This document shows positions 46,290 to 56,149 of a stretch of DNA of 64,000 nucleotides, one piece after another (position 1 is the stretch's first letter; each line of letters opens with the position of its first letter). The translations under genes and the position numbers were made by a program. Source of the stretch: Hemerocallis citrina (lineage: Eukaryota; Streptophyta; Magnoliopsida; Asparagales; Asphodelaceae); the NCBI GenBank assembly GCA_017893485.1, contig CM030364.1:250345122-250409121 (forward strand), in the 5' to 3' direction. The notes below the pieces were generated by a model. The model ran no database searches. It was not told the origin of the DNA and saw only the letters and a list, made by a program, of their open reading frames with translations.

Positions 46290-47171
46290 AAGCCTTGAGA
46301 GAGTGTACTCAGATCTAATATGACGATATCGATCCATGAAACCAAATACGGTGCCCATATCTACCAACAGGTTGAAAATTTTCATTTTCTAGACGCTACC
46401 AAACACAATCTTTCATGGGCTTCATGTTGTCCCTTTCTTCTTCATAGGACTCTAGATCTTTGTCACTATCCTCAGGTCATTCATCCTCAACAATCATGTT
46501 GTATAGTATAATGCAAGTTAACATGATGTATTGAAGATCCTCTTTATCTCATCCATGAGTTGCTCCTCTAACAATGCCAAATCGTGATTGTAGAATACCA
46601 AAACATCTTTCTGCATCCTTCCTATACGCCCCTTGGAACTTGGAAAAGAAGATATCTTTAGGGCGTGTAGGCCTTGGAACTGATTTCACGAAAGTCGCCC
46701 ACATTGGGTATATACCGTATGCAAGATAGTAGCCTAAAAAGTAATCCATTCCATTCACTTGGAACAAAACTTCAGGTGCATGGCCTCCAGTAAAGTTGTC
46801 AAACAACAGCGACTGTGCAAGGATGTTGAGGTTATTAGACGCCCCATACATTCCAAAGAAGGCATGACAGATCCACGTGTCATAAGAGGCTACCACTTCA
46901 AGGATGATAGTGAGGAAATGTTTCTGACCACTATATTCTCTAGCCCAGCCTGCTAGGTAGTTCTTCCACTACAAGTGCATACAGTCGATGCTTCCAATCA
47001 TACATGGAAAACCTCTCTTATCAGCCTTTTTGAGAAGCCTTCTAAGGTCAACTGCATTAGGAGGGCGGAAGTACTCACTTGAGTAAAGAGCAACAATTCC
47101 TTTTGTGAATCATTGTAGGGACTCGATTAAGTTAGATCTTGCCATTTGACAGTACTCATCGCAAGTATCCG
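46290..47171 (-). pseudogene. Harbinger DDE transposase, N-terminal part lost
   Basis: The - strand reads YSSEYFRPPNAVDLRRLLKK, GFPCMIGSIDCMH (first catalytic Asp), then VASYDTWICHAFFGMYGASN followed directly by NLNIL, where the second catalytic Asp appears as Asn, and APEVLFQVNGMDYFLGYYLA. The closing part YRKDAERCFGILQSRFGIVR carries the catalytic Glu. The segment 46549-46896 is open; stops at about 46547 and 46965 and several indels occur outside it. The copia LTR begins inside the gene at 47172. Replacement of a DDE residue independently argues that it is inactive. Confidence 0.9.
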
Positions 47172-47909
47172 TGTTAGGGATGTGTCTTGAATACTCATGG
47201 TTCAGATTAGAAGAATGTAAGATGAAACACGGAGTTCGAAGCATCGAAGTGAGTAGAAGGGAAAACAACAACAGCAAGGTGCATGCAGAGTTGCGATCGA
47301 CTGTCCTGGGGGAAGGTCGACCACACCCCCGACTGCACAGCCGACCGCAGTTGTACAGGCTGCTGGCACGCAGTTAGCCAGGGCTTCTTCCTTGAGTCGA
47401 TCGCCCGCAAAGCTGTATATTTTCTGGGTCTCGATTTGTTAGGTCATTTCAGCCCAATCTTCAACTCCAAGTCAGATTGTACGACTTCTATTCAGTTACT
47501 TCTTCTACAGATTATATCGGACGACTAAGAATCAAGATTAAACCTAAGTTTCTCTCTACTCTTCTATATATATTGTAAACTCCTCCAATATGAAAGTAGA
47601 GTACTTCATTGATATTTTCTCCATTGCAAAGAGAGGCTTAAGAGAGAGATAGTTCTTGGTGAGTGAGTTTAATTCCTTGTATTTAGTAAATCATTAACTC
47701 ATTTTAATCTCTTCTAGTTGAATATTAGATCTCCCTATATTTTCCCCCGGATTAAGCAAAAGCTATCAGGGATAAATCATCGTTGTGTTTGTGTTGGATT
47801 AGTGGATCTACTTGCTTTGCTCAATTGATTCATCTCATCGACTTCGACTTCATTGCTCTATGTAGTTCCATTGTGATACCGGGTGTTTGTTGATTCCCCA
47901 ATCCCAACA
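47172..47909 (+). mobile_element. 5' LTR of the copia element
   Basis: 738 bp, TG...CA ends. It contains GTCGAC-type words (GATCGACTG, GGTCGACCAC, about 47294-47325), which the second LTR also has in altered form. It lies directly against the broken Harbinger transposase. The target duplication cannot be checked because the far end is outside the window. Confidence 0.92.
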
Positions 47910-47911
47910 AC

Positions 47912-47923
47912 TGGTATCATAGC
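47912..47923 (+). other. Primer binding site, initiator tRNA-Met (copia, copy 1)
   Basis: TGGTATCATAGC, one change from the canonical TGGTATCAGAGC, which is intact in the second copy at 63396-63407. Confidence 0.9.
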
Positions 47924-47950
47924 TTCAGGTTGCCGAGTCCCTTGATTAAG

Positions 47951-48047
47951 ATGACAAGTCACAGTCTTTTGAAGATCAAGCAGTTCGATGGAAGGATCAG
48001 TTTCAATCTTTGGAAGGTTGACATGTATGATGCCCTTATTCAAGAAC
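47951..48047 (+). pseudogene. gag: copia gag, N-terminal part (copy 1)
   Basis: The start Met at 47951 gives MTSHSLLKIKQFDGRISFNL then WKVDMYDALIQE, the usual opening of copia Gag (KFDG.NF.LWK). The frame is interrupted at 48047 by Tat B after the target duplication AGAAC; joining to 61242 restores the same reading frame (LIQE then HLQLAIKNKE). The Met at 47930 in the same frame is upstream and not conserved in position in the second copy, so 47951 is preferred. Confidence 0.88.
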
Positions 48048-48573
48048 TGATATGGGTAAAAATAAAACCAAGTCGGGATCATTCAAATCGGATACGAATC
48101 TTAAAGCTCTCAGGGGTAAAATAGTAATTTCACCTATAAAAAGGAAGTTTAAACACTCCTCCAACCACTTTTATCTTTTCATAAAGAAGAGATAACTGAT
48201 ACAATCCAAAAACACCTGGAATTAGAGATAAATCATTATCTTGAAACTGACCAAAGGTGATGATAAATACCCCCCTACCTCCACCAGAAACAGGTAATTG
48301 GTATCTTCTCCACAAACACTCTTAACAAGACTTCTTGATTTCTGACATGAGCGTCGGAGGGTCTATAGCCGGGATCAATCCCGGTGTCTCAGACTTTTTG
48401 CAGGTTAGCAGAGGCGATCGTCACCACACGAATCAAATCCTACGGCGCAAACAAATCAGACTGTCAAGTCAATTGCAGTCAACATAGTTGAAAGTTAAAA
48501 GGTGAAATTCTTGATTGATCCTCTAAAGATCTATATCATCTGGTTGCTCCCGTACCGAAAAAAGTAGCAACCA
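48048..48573 (+). mobile_element. 5' LTR of Tat B
   Basis: Starts TGATATGGGTAAA and ends near GTAGCAACCA. It is about 180 bp shorter than the 3' LTR, lacking the block equal to roughly 60630-60800. The third copy at 63532 has the same deletion. It is followed by ATTTGCTCCGTCTGTGGGAA (48574-48593), a decayed form of the TTGGCGCCGTCTGTGGGAA PBS usual in this lineage. Confidence 0.9.
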
Positions 48574-48642
48574 ATTTGCTCCGTCTGTGGGAACAAGAAA
48601 GAAAATTCGACCAAACTTCACTGGTGAAAACAAGTTTCCAAC

Positions 48643-50700
48643 ATGCATCCTAAGGGAAAAGGGAAGGCGGCTGCCTCAAGCCGACGAGCCAAACCTCTTC
48701 CTCCACCTCCTCCTCTTGAGGACCTTCCTCCCTCCTTTCAACAAATTCAACCTCAGTAAGAGGAGCCCCTCCTTCAACAGGACCAGCCTTCCCCCGGAAA
48801 GGCTGTGTCGGGGGGCTCTCGTCGGAGTCGTTCCGAACCATCCGTAAGGCCCTTTGTGGAAAATAGATGATCAGTTTACACCTCTACCCCTTCCTCACTC
48901 CTTTAACTACAACCTGATCTTCGTCAGGTCATCGTCAGTCGCCAACAGGGGTCTGACCTCCGAATCCGTCTTAATGAGATGAGATCTCATGAAGAAGCCT
49001 CCCACTTGGAACATCGGGGGAGCAGGAGAAGCCCTTCTCCTCGGAGACCAAGATCCATAAGAGCTCCCTCTTTAAGGGGGGCATGAAAGAACTCCCTCTT
49101 CTAGAAGACGAAGGAGATCCCCTTCTCTTAGGGGGTGAAGGGATCGTCTTTCCCCAAGGGACCGCAGAAGAACTCCCCCTCTATAGGTATGATGTCCAAC
49201 TCCAACCAGCAGGACGGCCCCGATGGTGGGAAGGGATGGGGAAGTGTCCGTGACTAGAGCCGAACTTCGAGAGTTCAAGTATGAAATCCTTCAAGCCCTC
49301 AGTATAATTCCTCCCAAGACTGGGCAATCCAATCCTCACCGCTCTACTCCTATGCGATGCAAAGAGTCCCACGGGTCCACCAGATCTGATCAGCAGGAGG
49401 ATGCCATCCTCCGGCATCTCCAAAAGATGGAAGACCGCCTAGCATCGCTAAAGAAGGAAGAAGTAAAACAAGATGGAAGATATCGTCCTGTTAGACCTCC
49501 ATTCTCCAAGAAGATTATTGAGGCTCATGTCCCTATTAACTATAAGGTCCCGATGTTTGAGCCGTATAATGGGGATACCGACCTAGTAGACCACATCGAG
49601 AGTTTCAAAACTCTAATGATGATCCACCAAGCATCTAACTCCCTCCTATGCAAGACATTCCCGACCACCTTGAAAGGCTTTGCATGAGAATGATTCTCTC
49701 GCCTTTCTCTGGGCTCCATATTTTCCTTCGACTAGCTTGCGGAGTTCTTCCTCACACACTTCATTACCAGCCGTAAGTTAGAGAAGACCAGCGCTTCCTT
49801 ATTAGATCTCAAACAAAGGGAAGGGGAGTCCCTCAAGAGCTATATCCAACGCTTCATGGCTGAGTCCAGATCAATCCCCTTACTCGATTCTGCGGTGGCA
49901 ACAGACGCGTTCAGATATAATGTCGAACATGATGATCTCAAAGATTCCTTCATCAAGAGACCTCCTCGGGACTTCTCTGACCTCCTTCAAAGAGTCAATA
50001 ATCATATCCAATTTGAAGAGGCGATTCGCCCCCAAGAGCAGTGCCTTCGTCCGGGAACAAATGGAAAGGAACTAATGAAGATGAACCCCAAAAATCCCAG
50101 AAGGATGCCACGGGTCAGCGATGCCCACCTCCCATGCCTCGTTTTGAGAAGTACACCCTACTAAATGCAAGCATATCTGCCATCCTTATGGAGGTTGAAA
50201 ATGACGGGATCCTTCGACCTCCCCCTAAGATGAATGCCCCGAGCAAGCGACGGAATAAAACAAAGTGGTGTGCCTCCTACAAAGATCATGGTCACCTTAC
50301 ATATGATTGTTGAGCCCTTAAGGATGAGGTAGAGGCATTGCCTCCCATGCCTCGTTTTGAGAAGTACAGCCTACTAAATGCAAGCTTATCCGCCATCCTT
50401 ATGGAGGTTGAAAATGACAGGATCCTTCGACCTCCCCCCAAGATGAATGTCCCGAGCAAGCGACGGGGTAAAACAAAGTGGTGTGCCTTCCACAAAGATC
50501 ATGGTCACCTTACAGATGATTGTCGAGCCCTTAAGGATGAGGAAGAGGCATTGCTCCGACGAGGATACCTCACCAATTTTTTTCAAACAAATTACACCGA
50601 ACCTCCTCTCCAAGGGGAGCCAACAAGTGAGTGGAAAGGCCAACTAAGTCCCAGCGATTGGGGCGGATGGAGATATTTCATGCTATACACGGAGGACCCT
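48643..50700 (+). pseudogene. gag: gag of Tat B
   Basis: The start Met at 48643 opens a basic, Pro-rich N-terminus (MHPKGKGKAAASSRRAKPLP). After shifts the capsid core is read from 49223 in another frame: FEPYNGDTDLVDHIESFKTL, two TGA stops near 49685-49692 in the position of the conserved xEWF, and a TAG near 49734. Then comes LLDLKQREGESLKSYIQRF, then a frameshift near 50050. A 213-bp segment holding PRFEKY..LNAS.SAILMEV and the CxxHxxxxHxxxxC knuckle is tandemly duplicated in frame (from 50128 and 50341). Confidence 0.88.
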
Positions 50701-51345
50701 TGGGGGGAGCCTCCAGCTCATCAAGAAAAGCTTTTGTTCGAGGGGTAAAATCAGTGCACAACATCCTGCCTCCGAAAAGCCCAGGAGCTAGCATCACCGT
50801 CTCAGATAAAGACTTGGAAGGTGTCCGAACACCTCACTGCAACGCACTCGTAATCAGCATGTGTATGGAAAACCATAAAGTGCATCGGGTTCTAGTCGAT
50901 AACGGCAGTTCAGTTAACATCCTCTTCCTGAACGTGTTTGAAGGCCTCAAGCTTAAGTGGGATCGCCTCAAGCCTGTCGGGTACACGCTCCATGCATTCT
51001 CCGGGGCCCCCGTGATGATCAAGGAAATTGTAACCCTTGATGTAACTTTATGGAAGGCTCTAGCCACTCGCACAGAAGCATTAGAATTCATGGTGGTTGA
51101 TGTGAAATCCGCCTACAATTCTATATTTGGTCGCCCAGGGTTAGTTGCCCTCCAAGCAGTTGCCTCAGCATACCACCTGAAAATGAAGTTCCCTACGGTC
51201 GCAGGAGTAGGGGATGCCAAGGAAAGTCAGGAAGCTGTTCGGGCATGCTACACTACTATAATGGGAGGCTCGATCCTTCCCATCGATGCCCTGGAACTCC
51301 CCCATATGGGACAAGCTAGCTCCGAACCCACAAACTAGCAGAAAT
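50701..51345 (+). pseudogene. Aspartic protease region of Tat B
   Basis: An open stretch of over 200 codons containing ISMCMENHKVHRVLVDNGSS, again with DNG at the active site (about 50900-50910), and AYNSIFGRPGLVALQ (about 51112-51150). Where Tat A has TGA stops, Tat B has Arg (HRV, ATRT, AVRA). It ends at a stop near 51338 that separates it from the RT linker. This is the least damaged coding part of Tat B. Confidence 0.85.
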
Positions 51346-52790
51346 TCCTTTCTTCGAAGAGGATAAAGCTACGTGTTTCCGGGTGAGCAAGGCACTCCCT
51401 CGCTGAGTCAAGGAGCAACTCATCGCCTGCATCAAAGAGAAATGGGACATGTTCGCTTGGACAACCGAAGATTTGTTGGGCATTACCGATGACTTAATTA
51501 TGCACCGCTTAAGTGTGAATCCGGAAGCCAAGCCTGTCCAGCAAAAGCGCCGCAAATTTGCATCTGAAATGCAACAAGCCATTAAAGAAGATGTTGAGAA
51601 GCTTCTAGCAGCCCGATTCATCCAAGAAGTTAGTTATCCCGCGTGGCTAGTAAATGTAGTAATGGTCAAGAAGGTCAATGGCAAGTGAAGAATCTGCATA
51701 GACTTCACCGACCTCAACAAAGCATGCTCGAAGGATCCCTTCCCTCTGCCAAGCATAGACGCCTTGATATATGTGACATCAGGCCATGGGTTATTAAGCT
51801 TTAAGGATGCATTTTTGGGATATAATCAGATCTGAATATTCTTGCCAGTCATCCCAAAGACGTCCTTCATCACTAATCAAGGACTCTATTGCTACTAAAT
51901 CATGTCATTCAGGCTAAAGAATGTTGGGGCTACATATCAACGTTTGGTGAACCAAGTCTTTAGAGAGCAGATCGACCGAAACATGGAAGTGTGCGTGGAT
52001 GATATGCTCGTGAAGAGCCTTAAGAAAGAAGACCATGTATCCGACCTCCAAGAAGTATTCAATGTACTCCGGATCAACAACATGAGGTTGAACCCCTCAA
52101 AATGTGCCTTTGGAGTTGCCTCGGGGAAGTTCTTGGGATTTATGGTGAAGCCAATCCTGAGAAGATCAAAGCCATCCTCGACATGTCTCCTCCAACCACG
52201 GTCAAAGAAGTTCAGAAACTTACAGGCCGCATCGCCGCCATTGGACGCTTCCTATCCAAGTCGGGGGGAAAATGCCTCTCTTTCTTTAAAGCTCTTCGGG
52301 GAGCGAAGAATTTCGAGTGGGGGGTAGAGCAGCAAAAAGTTTTCGAGAGCCTCATAGAACACCTCACCCATCCTCCCATCTTAAGCAACCCTACACCTGG
52401 AGAAACCCTCTACCTCTACTTGGCCGCCTCGGATCAAACCCTTAGTGATGTATTGGTGAGAGAAGAAGATTGGGTGTAGAGACCGATCTACTATGTAAGT
52501 AAGGTGATCCATGATGCTGAACTCCGGTACTCGAAGATGGAGAAGACGGCCTATTCCCAAGTAACAGCCGCCCAAAAGCTCATACCATACTTTCAAGCAG
52601 ATTCCATTTGGGTCCTCATTGATCAACCACTCAAGCAAGTTCTCCACAAACTTGAAAACTTAAGGAGAAACATGAAGTAGTCAATTGAGTTAAGCCAACA
52701 TGATATCACATACTGCCCTAGAACTGCAATTAAGGCCCAAGCTTTAGCCGAATTCATCATTGAGAGCATAATTCATGATCCTTCCTAGGA
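51346..52790 (+). pseudogene. pol: Reverse transcriptase and RNase H of Tat B
   Basis: The linker MFAWTTEDLLGITDDLIMHR leads into RT: a TGA at 51686-51688 replaces the Trp before RICIDFTDLNKACSKD, exactly where Tat A has TAG. Stops follow at about 51834 and 51897. The catalytic box reads CVDDMLVKS (about 51990-52015), with Cys for Tyr. MRLNPSKCAFGVASGKFLGF follows, then a frameshift near 52150. RNase H has YLYLAASDQTLSDVLV, a TAG near 52479, then YYVSKVIHDAELRYSKMEK. It ends at ELSQHDITYCPRTAIKAQAL. Confidence 0.9.
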
Positions 52791-53270
52791 AGGAGACAAC
52801 CCCCCACTGTGGAACGTGTATGTGGACGAGTTCTCTTGCCTCGAAGGGGGCAGAGCTGGGATTATCTAGATTGGTCCTGATGAGTTGATACTGCAATACT
52901 CACTACGCCTTAGTTTTCCTACTTCTAAAAATGAGACCGAGTATGAAGCCCTAATTGCCGGCCTCCTTCTAGCAAAAAATGCAGCGGCAAAAAGAGTCAG
53001 AGTATTCAGTGACTCCCAATTATTGGTGAACCAGATCTAAGGAGAATACGAGGTGAGGGATGACCGTATGGTCAAGTACTTAATGTACATAAAGAAGATC
53101 ATGTCTACCTTCAAATAAGTCGAAGTTACTCGCATTCCGCGAGAAGAAAATGGGCAAGCAGATGCCCTCTCCAAGCTCGCCTCCTCATCATTTGATGGAC
53201 TCGACCACACTATGCTGATGAAGTCCTACTCAGACCAAGCATTGAAGAAGAGACACTGGAGCTCATGCCT
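52791..53270 (+). pseudogene. Second (archaeal-type) RNase H of Tat B
   Basis: WNVYVDEFSCLEGGRAGII supplies the first acidic residue, followed by QYSLRLSFPTSKNETEYEAL, FSDSQLLVNQI and RIPREENGQADALSKLASSS. Stops at about 52868 and 53038 and another near 53116 interrupt it. It lies in one continuous frame, unlike Tat A, where the matching region is shifted. Confidence 0.85.
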
Positions 53271-54535
53271 ATAGCCCCCCGTGCACCCGAAGATTGTTGG
53301 ATGAAACCCTTAGTCGATTTCCTCGATAAAGGGGACTTCCTTGTGGATACCAAAGAATCGAGAAAATTTTAGGTAAGGGCTCAAAGGTATATACTTGTAG
53401 AAGGGATCTTCTATAAGCGCTCTTATACTCAAGTTGATTATTGACTATACCATCGGTGCCTCTCCCCCGAAGAAGCCAACTACGCTCTGAAAGAAGTTCA
53501 TGAAGGGATAGGTGGCAGCCATCTTGGCGCAAGATCCCTTGCACGGAAGGTACTCAATCATGGTTACTACTGTCCCACTCTCCTTGGAGATGCTCAAACC
53601 TACGTATGACAATGCATCCCCTATCAGAAACACTCCTCTATCAAAGGAATCCCCTAAGACAAAATTAGTTCCATTTCAAGCCCCATTGCATTCGCGATGT
53701 GGGGAATGGATCTTCTCGGGCCCTTCCCCTCTACAACCGGACAGCGGACCTTCTTGGTGGTCTCTATTAATTACTTTACAAAGTGTATATAAGAGGAACC
53801 ACTTGCAACAATCACGGAGCATAGAATCCAACAGTTCTTCTAGAAGAACGTGGTTTTTCGATTCGGAATCCCCGCACCCTGGTCACTAATAATGGGACTC
53901 AATTCACTGGTAAGGGGTTCCGCAAATTTTGTACCGATCTAAGTATTGAGCAGCGTTTATCTTCAATATCACACCCACAGACCAATGGTCAAGTCGAGAA
54001 TGCCAATCGGCAAATCTTGGATGGCCTCAAGAAGAGGCTTGGTGAAGCCCCCAAGGGACAATGGGTTGAAGAACTCCCAAGTGCTCTGGTCTTATAGAAC
54101 CACGAAGAGAATCCCCGCGAAAGAATCTCCGTTCAACCTAACATTCGGCACAGAAGCTCTCATTCCTCTAGAAGTAGGAATATCTTCTCATCGCCTCCTC
54201 TCGTTCGATGAATAGAAAAACTCAAATGACATTCGAGCCAATCTTGACCTCCTCGAGGAAGTCCGAGAGAAGTTTACCCTCCGAAGAAACATCTACCAAC
54301 AAAGAGTAGAAAGATTTTATAATAAGAAAGTTCGCCCAGCCAACATTCAGGAAGGAGACATGGTCCTCCGAAAGCTCGAGATATCGAATCCCCGAAAGAG
54401 AGGGAAACTCGCCCCTAACTGAGAAGAACCATACAAAGTCTCACAAGTAGTCCGTCCAGGGGCCTACCGACTTGAAGACTTGGGGGGGGGGGGATATTCA
54501 AAACCTGTAATGCCGAGCACCTCATAAATTATAAA
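53271..54535 (+). pseudogene. Integrase of Tat B
   Basis: EEANYALKEVHEGIGGSHLG marks the zinc-binding part (about 53470-53530), WGMDLLGPFPSTTGQRTFLV the first catalytic Asp (about 53700-53760), then frame-broken pieces with the NGT/LNSLV region near 53890. QTNGQVENANRQILDGLKKR near 53980-54030 carries the catalytic Glu in the correct frame. The C-terminal part FNLTFGTEALIPLEVGISSH, VREKFTLRRNIYQQRVERFY and KRGKLAPN lies at 54130-54425. A G-rich run interrupts the end near 54481. Confidence 0.88.
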
Positions 54536-54894
54536 AAGAGCAATTAACACCCGCGGTTAGTAGTTAGCATCAAACATGTAATAAAGGCCGATGATTATAA
54601 TGGTCACAACATGTAATAAAGGCTTGCATTGAAGCAGTCGCTTAAATTTGAATCTTTTCAATAAAATTAGTCTTTTATTTTTCAAAATTCCTTGAATTGT
54701 TCAAACTAAAAGAGCACTAAGATAGACACATGGTACGTGCTCAAGAAAACACCATCCATTCGCCAGGCACTCCAACAAACAATTGTGGGACCTGTCTAGG
54801 ATCCATAAAGTTGCACGAGCATGCTTGCTCACGAGTAAGTGTGTGGGGGTATATCCCATCGTACGAGTGCCCAACCCCGGACAGGTGTGGAGTT

Positions 54895-55830
54895 CATTCG
54901 TGGTTCATAGAACCGCCCTAGCCACATGCCTCCGAGCCAGAGTGCGGGGTTCGGTTCGCCTTTCGAGTGCTCCCGAAACTCTTCGTCACTATTATTTGGA
55001 GTCCACTTGCGCATTCATATGACCACTTTAGCCACTTGCCCCCGAGCAAGAAGGTGGGGCTTGGTTCGCCATTCGAGTGTTCCTGAAACAACCCAGACAG
55101 GTGCGGAGTCCATTCGTGGTTCATAGAACCACCCTAGCCACATGACTCTGAGCAAGTGTGCGGGGTTCAGTTCGCCATTCAAGTGCTCCCAAAACTCATC
55201 GCCACTAGTGTTCAGATTCCACTCGTGGTTCATATGACCACTTTAGCCACTTACCCGCGAGCAAGAAGGTGAGGTTCGGTTCGTAGTTCAAGTGCTCCTG
55301 AAACAACCTGGGCAGGTGCGAAGTCCATTCGTGGTTCATAAAACCGCCCTAGCCACATGCCTCAGAGCAAGTGTGCGGAGTTCGGTTCGCCATTCGAGTG
55401 CCCCGAAACTCGTCGTCACTATTGTTCAGAATCCACTCGTGGTTCATAGGACTACTTTAGCCACTTGCCCCGGAGCAAGAAGGCGGGGTTCGGTTCGCCG
55501 TTCGAGTTCTCCTGAAACAACTCAAACAGGTGCAAAGTCCATTCGTGATTCATAGAACCACCCTAGCAACATTCCTTCGAGCAAGTGTGCAGGGTTCGGT
55601 TCGCCATTCGAGTGCTCCCGAAACTCGTCGTCACGATTGTTTAGAGTCCACTCGCAGTTCATAGGACCACTTTAGCCACTTGCCCCCGAGCAAGGAGGTG
55701 GGATTCAGTTCGCCATTCGAGTGCTCCCGAAACCCATCGTCACTATTGTTTGGAGTCCACTCGTGGTTCGTAGAGCTGCTTTAGACACCTGCACTAAAGC
55801 AAGTATAAAAAGTTCGGCTCGCCATTCGAA
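54895..55830. repeat. Dimeric tandem array, about 216-bp higher-order period
   Basis: The phrase TGGTTCATAGAACC(G/A)CCCTAGCC recurs at 54901, 55117, 55332, 55546 and, altered, 55764. Between these lies a second type, GACCACTTTAGCCACTTGCC, about 107 bp away, so two related monomers alternate. Each contains GGTTCGGTTCGCCATTCGAG. It occupies the same place after integrase as the 87-bp array of Tat A but is unrelated in sequence. Confidence 0.9.
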
Positions 55831-56149
55831 TTCTCCTTAAACAAACACAAAAAAATCAAACACAACTCACAGTTACATTTGCTCAAAACACTTATGAAAA
55901 TCTTATTTCAAAAATGGGAACTTGTTTACAAGCTTTATTGAGGGACGAGCCCCTACAGGTTACAAAATCTCGTTCGGGGCCATCCTAACTCTTTCTTGAT
56001 AAAGGGATGATCCTTTTGAGGGACATGCGGTCTATGGCTTCCAATAAACACCTTAGCATTATTTTGTTCTCTCGAACCGACTAAACAGATGTCCAGACCC
56101 ACGAGTCAGGTCGTACCTTCGGGACCCACTGCTCTTGTCGCCCCTCCAA

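Larger units (their letters stand above)
44406..47171. mobile_element. PIF/Harbinger transposon remnant
   Basis: Two convergent pseudogenes typical of PIF/Harbinger: a Myb/trihelix-like ORF1 on + and a DDE transposase on -. Both ends are lost: the left was cut by the gag-only retroelement and the right by the copia element, which begins at 47172 inside the transposase. AT-rich DNA at 45965-46285 lies between the two genes. Confidence 0.85.

Noticed and set aside
47172..47909. Target duplication of the copia element
   Set aside because: The matching right flank lies outside the window because of the tandem second copy, so no claim can be made.
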